Assembly: GCF_001642795.1 (NCBI RefSeq)
Contig: NZ_LKEH01000017.1
Coordinates: forward strand, 1 to 64,000
DNA from: Pseudomonas viridiflava
Lineage (GTDB): Bacteria > Pseudomonadota > Gammaproteobacteria > Pseudomonadales > Pseudomonadaceae
Direction of reading: 5' to 3'
Length of the DNA: 64,000 bases
The position numbers and the translations under genes were made by a program. Positions within the stretch are counted from its first letter, which is position 1, and each line of letters begins with the position of its first letter. Below are positions 1 to 8,217 of the stretch, in pieces. The notes under the pieces were generated by a model. That model saw only the letters and a program-made list of their open reading frames with translations. It ran no database searches and was not told where the DNA came from.

Positions 1-28
1 CCTTCAACTTTACGATGAACCAGTTTGA

Positions 29-70
29 TGCGCGACAGCGCTACGTCGAAGACGTGGTGGCGCCTCCCAC
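29..70. repeat. 42-bp dispersed repeat, copy 1
   Basis: This intergenic stretch matches positions 62789-62830 at 37 of 42 bases without gaps (shared core TGCGCGACAGCG, then GTCGAA, then TGGTGGCGCCTCC). The second copy lies directly beside a REP doublet, so this is probably a REP-associated element whose partner lies left of the window. Nothing else is recognisable in bases 1-108. Confidence 0.6.
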
Positions 71-108
71 AATGATCCCATGTACTCAGCAACTTATCGG
101 CGACGTTC

Positions 109-795
109 TCACGTCGACTGCGGACACGCTTCGGTTCCGTTGTTCAGGCCCTGTTTGTGGTTCTTGTATTCCAGCGTGGCCTTGCCGTCGACCCACTTCA
201 GGGTCACGACGACCACTGAGTCGAAATCATCGCCTTCCCAATCGTTGACCAGCTTGACGTCCTTGCCGGACGCTTCCTTGGCCACCTTGTTGATCAGTTC
301 CGGCAGATAGCCATGTGACCAGGCGGTGTAGATGATTGCGTTGTGGTACTTGTCGTGCATCAACTCGTCAGCCAGATCGCTGGTGTCGTTGGCACCGAAG
401 TCGATGTTGATCGGCAGGCCCAGCTTGATTGCACTCGGGCCAACGGTCATCAGGGGGCGAACGTAACTGTAGGAAAGGTCGCCATCACCCTCTTCCACGT
501 GCCTGCTTGGATTGGCGGCAAAGATGAAGTCGGCCTTGCCGAATTCCTTCGGCAGCAGTTCGGACAGTTCGATGGCGCGATTGAGACCCTGACAATTCAA
601 CTGCCCAAGGCCCATGGAGGGCTTTTCGGCATGACGCAGGAAAACCAGAGTCTGAGTGCCGTTTTTCGGGTCGGCATACACGCCTTTGCCCATGGAAAAC
701 AGCAGCACGGCTGAAACCATCAGTACGGAAGGAAGGGTAATCCAGGCAATACGCCGCTGAAGTCGGCTGCTCAATGAGAGTTTGGGAATATTCAT
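109..795 (-). CDS. Histidine phosphatase family protein, membrane-anchored or exported
   Basis: A 228-residue protein with a basic N-terminus and one hydrophobic segment (about residues 18-36), followed by the phosphohistidine signature LRHAEKP (about residue 53). A second candidate catalytic histidine lies in AWSHGYLPEL (about residue 160). This is the two-histidine layout of the histidine phosphatase (phosphoglycerate mutase-like) superfamily, and the anchor implies action in the periplasm. The substrate cannot be told; distant relatives include Ais/PmrG-type lipid A phosphatases and SixA-like enzymes. It stands alone, with its 3' end facing the left edge of the window. The ATG at 795 is chosen because the signal or anchor segment follows at once, although the Shine-Dalgarno sequence is weak. 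Confidence 0.75.
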   Translation of the reverse strand: MNIPKLSLSSRLQRRIAWITLPSVLMVSAVLLFSMGKGVYADPKNGTQTLVFLRHAEKPSMGLGQLNCQGLNRAIELSELLPKEFGKADFIFAANPSRHVEEGDGDLSYSYVRPLMTVGPSAIKLGLPINIDFGANDTSDLADELMHDKYHNAIIYTAWSHGYLPELINKVAKEASGKDVKLVNDWEGDDFDSVVVVTLKWVDGKATLEYKNHKQGLNNGTEACPQST

Positions 796-1281
796 TATTG
801 TCTGAGTCCGGTACGCGGTTAAGGGAAAATTCAGCGTGTTGCTGATGCGAAGGCGCTTGCCATAGCGGGTTCGCCACCCTTTTTCTGTCCCTGCGGATCA
901 GTCGAATACGTGTCCCTTGATCACGGATAAAGACTAGTACTGCAATGTTGCGGAATGAAGAATACGGACGATAGGAGTCCGAAAATCCCTTTCTGTTGCA
1001 CTTGAGGCTGAAAAAAGCCTGATTTTTCTACAAAAAACCCAAACAAGGCAGGTCCTGCGCATCCGGTTTCGACTGTTGGTGGAGCAACAGTCTGCGAACA
1101 ATCCTGTGCTTCAGGCAACACTACCAGCAGCCAGGATCGCGACAAACCACGCTGCATCACCCCGGATTGCATCTGGCACAGAGGCTGCATATTCCCTTTT
1201 AAGCACCTGATACGCATCCAACTGCTGAATTGGAAATAACAGGCTCGGCGACGCCCCTCTTCCTGATCCGGACACCTACCC
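796..1281. other. Long divergent intergenic region with an 8-bp hairpin
   Basis: This 486-base gap lies between divergent genes. The only clear element is a perfect hairpin at 1071-1092 (GACTGTTG / CAACAGTC, 6-base loop) without a T-tract, so it is more likely an operator or 5' leader structure of the downstream importer operon than a terminator. Open frames on the minus strand here have no ribosome-binding site or recognisable protein features. Confidence 0.4.
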
Positions 1282-2292
1282 ATGCCATCACTTCGTTCTG
1301 CGTTTCGCCTGAAGACTCCCCATGTGCTCGCCAAGGGGTTGCTGACCAGTCTCGCGCTGGCCTTTGCGCTGCAGCCGATGGCCCAGGCGGCTGAAACAAT
1401 GCCTGCGGAAATCCATCTGGATTATGCCTACTACTCACCCGTGAGCCTTGCGCTCAAACATTTCGGCTGGCTGGAGCAGGCATTGCCGCAATCGAAGGTG
1501 ACCTGGGTCCTGAGCCAGGGCAGCAACCGTTCACTGGAATACCTCAACAGCGGCAGTGTCGACTTCGCCTCTTCGGCCAGTCTGTCGGCAGTGCTGGCTC
1601 GTGCCAATGGCAGCCCTATCAAGTCGGTGTATGTCTACAGCCGAGCGGAATGGACGGCGTTCGTGGTGCGCAAGGATTCGCCTCTGCAAACAGTGGCAGA
1701 CCTCAAAGGCACGAAGATCGCTGCCACCAAAGGCACCGACCCGTACCTGTTCACCCTGCGCGCGTTGCAACAGGCCGGCCTGAAGAAAGACGACGTGGAA
1801 CTGCTGCACCTGCAACACCCGGATGGCCGTATCGCTCTGGAGAAAGGCGACGTGGACGCCTGGGCAGGTCTTGATCCGCACATGGCCGCCAGCCAGATTC
1901 AGGCAGGATCGCGGCTGCTGTATCGCAACAAGGATTTCAACAGTTATGGCGTGCTGAGTGTCACCGAGACGTACGCCAAAGAGCACCCTGAGGCGATAAA
2001 AACGGTCCTGACGGCTTATGAGAAAGCGCGGGACTGGGCAGTCAAGAACCCGGATGAACTGGCCAGATTGCTGGCCCAGGAGTCTGGCCTGCCACTGGAA
2101 GTGGCCCGCCTGCAATTGTCACGGACTGACCTGAGTGCGCCGCAACTGAGCGCAAAGGATGTCGAGTCCTCCAAGGCCGCAGCGCCGATTCTGGTCTCCG
2201 AAGAGCTGGTGCGCAAAGGCGTGAACGTCGAGCAGGTCGTCGAGCAGTTGATCACGCCTGACTTTTCGGCTTCCGTGATCGCTCATCAATGA
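1282..2292 (+). CDS. Aliphatic sulfonate-type ABC transporter, substrate-binding protein (SsuA-like)
   Basis: A 336-residue exported solute-binding protein with a signal peptide ending near AQAAE (about residue 37). The mature part has the SsuA/TauA/NMT1-like fold: an early YYSPVSLALKHFGWLEQ segment, LSQGSNRSLEYLNSGSVDFA, and DLKGTKIAATKGTDPYLF. It should deliver a sulfonate or related small anion to the permease and ATPase encoded next. Its stop overlaps the permease start by 4 bases (ATGA), so the genes are translationally coupled. No FMN-dependent monooxygenase (ssuD/tauD) lies beside it, so the ligand is inferred from family only; nitrate or thiamine-precursor importers share the fold. 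Confidence 0.8.
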   Translation: MPSLRSAFRLKTPHVLAKGLLTSLALAFALQPMAQAAETMPAEIHLDYAYYSPVSLALKHFGWLEQALPQSKVTWVLSQGSNRSLEYLNSGSVDFASSASLSAVLARANGSPIKSVYVYSRAEWTAFVVRKDSPLQTVADLKGTKIAATKGTDPYLFTLRALQQAGLKKDDVELLHLQHPDGRIALEKGDVDAWAGLDPHMAASQIQAGSRLLYRNKDFNSYGVLSVTETYAKEHPEAIKTVLTAYEKARDWAVKNPDELARLLAQESGLPLEVARLQLSRTDLSAPQLSAKDVESSKAAAPILVSEELVRKGVNVEQVVEQLITPDFSASVIAHQ

Positions 2293-3134
2293 ATCGTGCA
2301 GAAAAAACGCTGCCGGGTGCGCAGCCTGCCCTGTTCACCGAGCCAAAACGCGGAGTATGGGGAAAACATAAAGCACTAGGTAAAGGGTTGGTATTACCTG
2401 CCCTGATTATCGTGTTTCTCGAGCTGGTCGTGAGGATCGGCTGGCTGCCTTCCTACCAGATGCCTGCGCCCAGCGAGATCGTGATGACCCTGGGTGATCT
2501 GGCCGAGGGCTCGTTGTGGAAGCACATCGGTGCCAGCCTGCTGCGTGTACTCAGTGGTTTTGCCATCGGTGCGAGCCTGGCGCTGTTGTTCGCTGCCTGG
2601 GTGGGCCTGAGCCGTGAAGCCGAGGCCTATCTGGAACCCACGTTTGCCGGACTGCGCTCGATCCCGAGCCTGGCGTGGGTGCCATTGCTGCTCTTGTGGC
2701 TGGGTATCGGAGAAACTTCCAAGATCGTGCTGATTGCCATCGGCGCGTTTTTTCCGGTCTACCTCAATGGCGTGGCAGCCATTCGCGGCATTGATCGCAA
2801 ACTGGTGGAGGTCGGGCAAATGTACGGCTTCAGCCGTTATCGCCTGACACGGCGGATTCTTCTGCCAGCCGCCCTGCCCGGCCTGTTCACCGGACTGCGC
2901 AGCGGCATGAGCCTGGCGTGGATGTTTCTGGTCGCGGCCGAACTCATCGCCGCCACAAAAGGCCTGGGGTACCTGCTCAGCGACGGCCGCGAAACCTCGC
3001 GCCCCGACATCGTTCTGGCCGCCATTGTCGTATTGGCAAGCCTGGGCAAGTTGAGTGACGGCTTACTGGCGAGGCTGGAAAGACGTTGTCTGAGCTGGCG
3101 CGACGCATTCAACGGCCAGAGCCAGGAGGGTTGA
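2289..3134 (+). CDS. ABC transporter permease (SsuC-like)
   Basis: A 281-residue inner-membrane protein with about six hydrophobic segments and the binding-protein-dependent permease (BPD_transp_1) signature around RRILLPAALPGLFTGLRSG, the EAA loop that docks on the ATPase. The order binding protein, permease, ATPase and the tight spacing (4-base overlap upstream, 3 bases downstream) define one operon with positions 1282-3851. It forms the membrane channel of the predicted sulfonate-type importer. Confidence 0.82.
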   Translation: MNRAEKTLPGAQPALFTEPKRGVWGKHKALGKGLVLPALIIVFLELVVRIGWLPSYQMPAPSEIVMTLGDLAEGSLWKHIGASLLRVLSGFAIGASLALLFAAWVGLSREAEAYLEPTFAGLRSIPSLAWVPLLLLWLGIGETSKIVLIAIGAFFPVYLNGVAAIRGIDRKLVEVGQMYGFSRYRLTRRILLPAALPGLFTGLRSGMSLAWMFLVAAELIAATKGLGYLLSDGRETSRPDIVLAAIVVLASLGKLSDGLLARLERRCLSWRDAFNGQSQEG

Positions 3135-3137
3135 TCA

Positions 3138-3851
3138 ATGGCTGCTGCATTGATGGAAATTCGCGTTACACACAAGGCCTTTGCCGAGAGCACTGTCCTG
3201 CGGGACATCGATCTGTCGTTGCAGGCGGGTGAAATCGTCAGTCTGCTTGGTCCAAGCGGTTGTGGCAAAAGCACCCTGCTGAGAATCGCCGCCGGCCTTG
3301 AGCGCGACTTTCAGGGCAAGGTAAACAGGCTGCTGGGTGAAGTGGCGTTTGTTTTTCAGGAGCCGCGGCTGATGCCATGGTTAACCGTCGAGCAGAACAT
3401 CGGCTTCAGTGATGACGGGCATTACGACCGTGTCTGGGTCCGGCAACTGATCGATGAAGTGGGCCTGACCGGCTTTGCCGAGGCCCTGCCCAAGGCGCTG
3501 TCCGGTGGCATGGCGCAACGCGTGGCGATCGCCCGCGGCCTGTACTCCCATCCGGCCGTTCTGCTGCTGGACGAACCGTTCAGTGCCGTGGATGCGTTTA
3601 CCCGCATGAAGCTTCAGGACCTGTTGCTGCAACTGGCCAGCCGCCACGCCATCACCCTGCTGCTGGTGACCCACGACGTGGATGAAGCGCTGTACCTGAG
3701 TGACCGGGTGCTGGTCATGGGCAGCCGCCCCGGCAGAATAGTGCACGAACTGACGGTGGACCTGAACACGCCACGGGATCGACGTGACCCGCGGCTGGCC
3801 AGCCTCAAGGCCCAGGCCCTGACCGAGTTGCAGCAGGCCCATCTGATCTGA
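3138..3851 (+). CDS. ABC transporter ATP-binding protein (SsuB-like)
   Basis: A 237-residue ABC ATPase with Walker A GPSGCGKST (about residues 38-46), Q-loop FVFQEPRLMPW, signature LSGGMAQRVAIARGL, Walker B VLLLDEPFSAVD and the switch histidine in LVTHDVDEAL. The compact size and the FQEPRLMPW Q-loop are typical of the SsuB/TauB group. AGGAGGG 7 bases ahead of the ATG at 3138 fixes the start. It is the last gene of the importer operon; its end faces the convergent polyamine-binding gene across a 16-base gap with no visible terminator. Confidence 0.82.
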   Translation: MAAALMEIRVTHKAFAESTVLRDIDLSLQAGEIVSLLGPSGCGKSTLLRIAAGLERDFQGKVNRLLGEVAFVFQEPRLMPWLTVEQNIGFSDDGHYDRVWVRQLIDEVGLTGFAEALPKALSGGMAQRVAIARGLYSHPAVLLLDEPFSAVDAFTRMKLQDLLLQLASRHAITLLLVTHDVDEALYLSDRVLVMGSRPGRIVHELTVDLNTPRDRRDPRLASLKAQALTELQQAHLI

Positions 3852-3867
3852 GCGCGGTCGCGAGGTA

Positions 3868-4947
3868 CTACTTGCCCGCCTTGATGTCATTCCAGATACC
3901 GACCCGCAACGCATCGATTTTGGTCGGCAACGGGCTCATGGCAAACATGCGCCCGAGCGTTTCCGCGTCAGGATAGATATCGGTGTCCGTCCACAACGCA
4001 GGGCTGATCAAGGCGTCGGCTTTTTCGTTACCATTGGCGTAGTGCACGACATTGGTAATTCTGGCAATGACTTCCGGGCGCAGCAGGTAGTTAAGAAACG
4101 CATAGGCGGCTTTCGGGTCGGGAGCATCGGCCGGTATGGCGACCATGTCGAACCACATCGGCGCGCCTTCTTTGGGAACCATGTAGTGGACGGTGACCTT
4201 GTTGCCCGCCTGCTCTGCCTTCTCCTGAGCCTGGGAGATGTCCCCCGAGTAGCCCACGGCGACACAGATTTTGCCTTCTGCCAGATCCGCGATGTACTGC
4301 GATGAACTGAAATCACGAATGTACGGGCGTACGCTGTTCAACACAGTCTGCGCCTTGCTGTAATCGGCAGGGTTTTCACTGTGCGGTTCAAGCCCCAGAT
4401 AATTCAGGGTAATGGGCAACATGGCGGGCGCGCTGTCCAGGATGGCGACGCCACACTGGGCAAGTTTCTTCATGTTTTCGGGTTTCAGAATCAGGTCCCA
4501 CGAATCCAGCGGCATATCTTTTCCAAGTACCGCTTTCACCTGAGCCACGTTGTAGCCGATACCGGTACTGCCCCACAGATACGGAAAGCCGTGCTGGTTG
4601 CCGGGATCACTGCTTTCCAGCGCCTTGAGCAATACCGGATTCAGGTTCTTCCAGTTCGGCAGCTGACGCTTGTCAAGCGTGGTCAACAAGCCCTTGTCTA
4701 TCTGCCGCCCCATGAAGTGAACGGACGGAAAAACCACGTCATAGCCCGAATGCCCGGCCATCAGCTTCGCGTTCAGCTCTTCATTGGTTTCATAGGTCTC
4801 GTACACGGCCTTGAAGCCCGTGGCGGACTCGAAATTCTTCAACGTGTCCGGCGCGATGTAGTCGGTCCAGTTGTAGATATTGACCGTCTCCGCCGCATGG
4901 CTGGTCGAAGCCAGCAACACCAGCGCAGCAAGGGCTTTTTTCAGCAT
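3868..4947 (-). CDS. Polyamine-type ABC transporter substrate-binding protein (PotF/SpuD-like)
   Basis: A 359-residue periplasmic binding protein with a signal peptide (LAALVLLASTSHAAE) followed by the family opening VNIYNWTDYIAPDTLKNFE, which is characteristic of the PotF/PotD/SpuD/SpuE group. Further family blocks are AGHSGYDVVFPSVHFMGRQI and YLWGSTGIGYN. The likely ligand is putrescine or another polyamine, captured for an inner-membrane importer. No permease or ATPase gene lies beside it, so it would have to use a transporter encoded elsewhere. The ATG at 4947 is preferred over one 7 codons upstream because that upstream codon overlaps the ribosome-binding sequence GAGGA. Confidence 0.8.
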   Translation of the reverse strand: MLKKALAALVLLASTSHAAETVNIYNWTDYIAPDTLKNFESATGFKAVYETYETNEELNAKLMAGHSGYDVVFPSVHFMGRQIDKGLLTTLDKRQLPNWKNLNPVLLKALESSDPGNQHGFPYLWGSTGIGYNVAQVKAVLGKDMPLDSWDLILKPENMKKLAQCGVAILDSAPAMLPITLNYLGLEPHSENPADYSKAQTVLNSVRPYIRDFSSSQYIADLAEGKICVAVGYSGDISQAQEKAEQAGNKVTVHYMVPKEGAPMWFDMVAIPADAPDPKAAYAFLNYLLRPEVIARITNVVHYANGNEKADALISPALWTDTDIYPDAETLGRMFAMSPLPTKIDALRVGIWNDIKAGK

Positions 4948-5163
4948 TATTGTTTTTCCTCGGGTCAATGGCGACAGCTTGCCCTAGTGCACGACAAGGC
5001 CACAAGACCTGCACAGAACGCCCTTCACGAATACTCGATATTGATGCGCATCAAATAACTGAAAAAAACTTGCTGCGTCATAAAAAATTTTTCCATGACC
5101 CTGTTGTCGGGTGCTATTTTTAGTGCTGGTCAGACCGCTCTGATAACACCGTAGGAAAGCAGC

Positions 5164-5295
5164 ATGATGCGGCCAGGAATTACCTCGGTAATTCTTACCC
5201 GCTCTCTCGGGCTTTTGCAGGTTGAGTCTCGGTGGGTCTCCCTACCCTATGGAGCCCGGAAGTGCTCGATTGAATCAGGTGGGCCATCGTCATGA
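5164..5295 (+). CDS. Candidate 43-residue upstream ORF overlapping the DUF1652 start
   Basis: An ATG with AGGAAAG 4 bases upstream opens a 43-codon frame whose TGA overlaps the next gene's ATG (ATGA at 5292-5295). The ORF begins MMRPGITSVILTRSLG and has no recognisable domain. The same stretch is rich in inverted repeats (GAATTACC/GGTAATTC at 5176-5193, CCCG/CGGG at 5198-5211, GGGT/ACCC near 5234-5245), so it may be a translated leader, or a structured untranslated RNA in which the open frame is accidental. The overlap and the ribosome-binding site favour a coupled leader peptide. Confidence 0.35.
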   Translation: MMRPGITSVILTRSLGLLQVESRWVSLPYGARKCSIESGGPSS

Positions 5296-5564
5296 ATATA
5301 GCCATGAACAAGGTAACGTTCCCCAATGCATGCCAACTCATGCGCTGGCATTTTCATCCGGTAGGCTTTGAAGCCAGCATGGACGCGCCCAGCAGCATGA
5401 TCGCCCGACTGTTCGACCGAGCCAGTGGCGAGACGGTACTGGCCATTGCCGGGCTGCCCTGCGCCACGGTCATGAACGCTGCGGATGTGGAACGAATCAT
5501 CGAGGCCATCGAGACCGAACTTGAATTGTTCGGTGCCCACACTCAACTGGTCGGCTTTTCCTGA
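5292..5564 (+). CDS. DUF1652 domain-containing protein
   Basis: A 90-residue cytosolic protein that matches the small Pseudomonas DUF1652 family in size and in features such as the N-terminal MRWHFHPVGFEASMDAPS and the C-terminal AADVERIIEAIETEL helix. Its biochemical function is unknown. It follows a structured leader carrying a 43-codon open frame that overlaps its start, and it has its own GGTGGG about 8 bases ahead of the ATG. Its 3' end converges on the helicase gene, 25 bases away. Confidence 0.75.
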   Translation: MNIAMNKVTFPNACQLMRWHFHPVGFEASMDAPSSMIARLFDRASGETVLAIAGLPCATVMNAADVERIIEAIETELELFGAHTQLVGFS

Positions 5565-5589
5565 TATCAATTCCGATGCAAACAGCGCG

Positions 5590-8103
5590 TCACTGACTGC
5601 CTGTCAGTGACTTCTGGCGCACGTCTTCGAAGAAGGGCTTGTCACCTGCGACCCTGTCCGATGCCTTGGGCGTCTGAACGCTGTCAGTGCCGCCGGTACT
5701 CTCTTCGACATACCAGTAGCAATGCCGGGCTGCACGCGTAATGGCGACATAGGCCAGGCGCAGCACTTCATCCTTCTGTGCCGAATCGAACGGTTGCAAG
5801 TCATTGGCATCGCCAAGACCCGCCAGGCGATAAACCTGATTCTTGTAGGGCGAAACGGTCAGGTGCTGGCAATCGCCAAGCAGAAACACAGCATCGGCCT
5901 GCAACCCTTTGGAGCTGTGGTACGTCAGCGTCCTGATGCGTCGGTTCTGCGTGCCGAGCAGGGTGTCAGTGTCGATCAGCGCCTGAAGCCGCTGTGAGAA
6001 ACGGGCCTTTTCGCTGCCCTTGCGGTACAGCAGCAGGATCGAGTCGCCGTCGTTGTAATGCTCGGCGACCCGCTCGGCAAGCTCGTCCTCATCCCGATCA
6101 CGCACGCTGACTGGCAGCAACTCCTGAGGCGCACCGCTGGCCCGGGCTTTCTTGCCGGGAATCGCTGGCGCCGCCCGAACGATATGCTCGGCCGCATCGA
6201 TGATGTGCTGATGGCTGCGGTAGTTTTCGCTGAGCATGACTTTGGTGGTCGCCGGCGACGGGAATTCCTTGGCGAACTCCATGAAGTACTTTGGCGAACT
6301 CCCGCGCCAGCCGTAGATCGACTGCCAGTCATCGCCCACGCAGAGCAGTGACGAATGCTGGGCAATACGCCCGACGTGCATCGCCGGTCCACGTCGGCGG
6401 ATTTCGCGCAGACAGGTGCGAATCCACGAAACGATCTGCGGCGAGACGTCCTGAAACTCATCGATCATCAGGTGCGACAGAGGACGCAGTAAAGGGTCAC
6501 TGACATGCCTGAGGTTCTCCGGCGAGGTTTCCCCGAACAGCGCGAACATCCGGTTGTACGTCATGACCGGTGGAGACTGGGCCAGCAGGTGCTGCTCGAA
6601 GGCTTTCCAGAACAGGCTGAGGGCTTCGAAGAAAAACCGGTCCGGGTCGTCGCTGGCAAAGCTCATCTCGGCAACGGCACTCGGCACGTCCAGGCCCAGG
6701 TTCTCGATGAAGCTTGCAGCCGTCACAAAACAGTCCAGCAAAGGTCCGGCGCTGAGTTCGCCCTTGACCCGATAGTCGAAACCGGGACCGGCAACGGCGG
6801 ACCCGGCAAGCGACTGCATGACCTTGTTCGCCGAATCGTAATTATCCATCCATATCAATGGCTTATTGCAGAAAGCTTGAAACAGGGTGCGCTTGATGAC
6901 GCCTTCCGCCCAGACCGGCAATTTCGCCCCGGGTCGCTTGAGCTGCTGGTCCTCACTCGAATCCAGCCCCAGAACGACCCATGCATCCAGCTCGGCAATG
7001 TAGCCGTGGAAATGGAACGGAAAACCATTGATTTCAACGGTTTGCCGCATGGGCTCAATGCCTTTTATAGGCCAGGCCTTGGCGCGTATCCACAGGTCCT
7101 CGACGGTATCGCACCACTCCTCGTCCCGTTTCGAAGATAGCTCCGTCACCGCCACCCGTTTCTGCACATCGGGATGGTCGCGGTCCAGCTCCTTGAGCTG
7201 CAGGGCGTGGCGATACAACGGCGCCATCACCTCCCGGAAACGCTCATTGCTGGCATAGAGGTCGCGATAACAGAGGTTCATCTGATGGCGCTGGGCATCG
7301 TTGATGCGCAGATCGAACGGATTGCTGTCGGCGTCTTCCTGAGTGGACGTCTGGCTGTCGAGCGTCTCGAAGGCTCGCAACTGTTCGAAGCCAGGCAGGC
7401 TGCGTACCAGCGGCAGAATGCGTGAGTGGAAGGTACGCACCACATCGCGCGCCTGTTTCTGGCTCAACGCATGCCCCCACAGGGCCATGACGTCGATCAG
7501 CTTGTTGATGAAGTCCTTGCGTGACTCGCGGGTGAAGGTCACCACGGTCATCGCATCCAGCTCGTAGCCCAGGTAGTGATGAAGCAACAGGATGCGCAGC
7601 ACCAGCGACGTGGATTTGCCTGCGCCTGCACCGGCAATCACATAGGTAGACGGCGTGTCGCTGAAGATCATTTTCCACTGTGCCGCACTTGGCTGAGCAT
7701 GCGCGGGGAGTTTTTCGGCGACATCACTCTTGATGCGTTTTTTCAGTTCAGGCGTGAGCGCCAGCCGCCAGTCGTCGAACAGGTGATCGTCCACCTTGGG
7801 GCCGCGGTGCTTTGCCGGGCGCGTGTCGCTGATCACCAGCACCTGACGGCCTTCCTGCTGACCGTCCATGTAACCGTCGGCGTAACCTTCCCTGACGCCT
7901 TCGATGTGCCCGTTCAGGTAACCATCGGCATGCCCCTGAAACCACGACGGCATGTGCTGCGACCCCAGCCCGGTCAGGCTGCGGCCGAGCAGCCGTGCCA
8001 ACAGCCGCTTGAGGAACGGCAACTGCTCGGGAGGGTTGAGATCGACATCCAGGTCATGGGGAAGCGCAGAAGGCAGGTCGTCGGGCACGCAGACTCCGGT
8101 CAT
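5590..8103 (-). CDS. UvrD/Rep-family superfamily 1 ATP-dependent helicase with a Gly-rich N-terminal repeat
   Basis: An 837-residue SF1A helicase. It shows Walker A AGAGAGKST (residues 157-165), motif Ia VVTFTRESR, Walker B DEFQD (548-552), motif III GDDWQSIYGWRG, motif IV LSENYRSH, motif V LTYHSSKGLQADAVFLL and motif VI YVAITRAARHCYW, so an active 3'-5' DNA translocase or helicase is expected. Before the helicase core lie seven tandem tetrapeptides of the form xxGx (residues 59-86). About 270 residues separate the early motifs from Walker B and include an insert (about 300-420) that I do not recognise. It stands alone between unrelated genes, so a role in repair or replication restart is only a family-level guess. 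Confidence 0.82.
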   Translation of the reverse strand: MTGVCVPDDLPSALPHDLDVDLNPPEQLPFLKRLLARLLGRSLTGLGSQHMPSWFQGHADGYLNGHIEGVREGYADGYMDGQQEGRQVLVISDTRPAKHRGPKVDDHLFDDWRLALTPELKKRIKSDVAEKLPAHAQPSAAQWKMIFSDTPSTYVIAGAGAGKSTSLVLRILLLHHYLGYELDAMTVVTFTRESRKDFINKLIDVMALWGHALSQKQARDVVRTFHSRILPLVRSLPGFEQLRAFETLDSQTSTQEDADSNPFDLRINDAQRHQMNLCYRDLYASNERFREVMAPLYRHALQLKELDRDHPDVQKRVAVTELSSKRDEEWCDTVEDLWIRAKAWPIKGIEPMRQTVEINGFPFHFHGYIAELDAWVVLGLDSSEDQQLKRPGAKLPVWAEGVIKRTLFQAFCNKPLIWMDNYDSANKVMQSLAGSAVAGPGFDYRVKGELSAGPLLDCFVTAASFIENLGLDVPSAVAEMSFASDDPDRFFFEALSLFWKAFEQHLLAQSPPVMTYNRMFALFGETSPENLRHVSDPLLRPLSHLMIDEFQDVSPQIVSWIRTCLREIRRRGPAMHVGRIAQHSSLLCVGDDWQSIYGWRGSSPKYFMEFAKEFPSPATTKVMLSENYRSHQHIIDAAEHIVRAAPAIPGKKARASGAPQELLPVSVRDRDEDELAERVAEHYNDGDSILLLYRKGSEKARFSQRLQALIDTDTLLGTQNRRIRTLTYHSSKGLQADAVFLLGDCQHLTVSPYKNQVYRLAGLGDANDLQPFDSAQKDEVLRLAYVAITRAARHCYWYVEESTGGTDSVQTPKASDRVAGDKPFFEDVRQKSLTGSQ

Positions 8104-8217
8104 GGGCTCGTGGGCAAAAAGGACGCCTATGGTGGCTGGATTCGCGCTCAGGTTCCAGCGAAATGCTTTGCACTCAGTGCGTTAGCCGATCAACTGCATG
8201 TAATGCGGTAGATGCCA

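Noticed and set aside
921..1334. 137-codon open frame on the minus strand in the gap before the sulfonate-type importer
   Set aside because: No ribosome-binding site or family sequence, and it overlaps the start of the importer gene in the other direction.
5589..5611. GTCACTGAC/GTCAGTGAC hairpin at the helicase stop codon as a terminator
   Set aside because: It overlaps the coding end of the helicase and has no T-tract on either strand.
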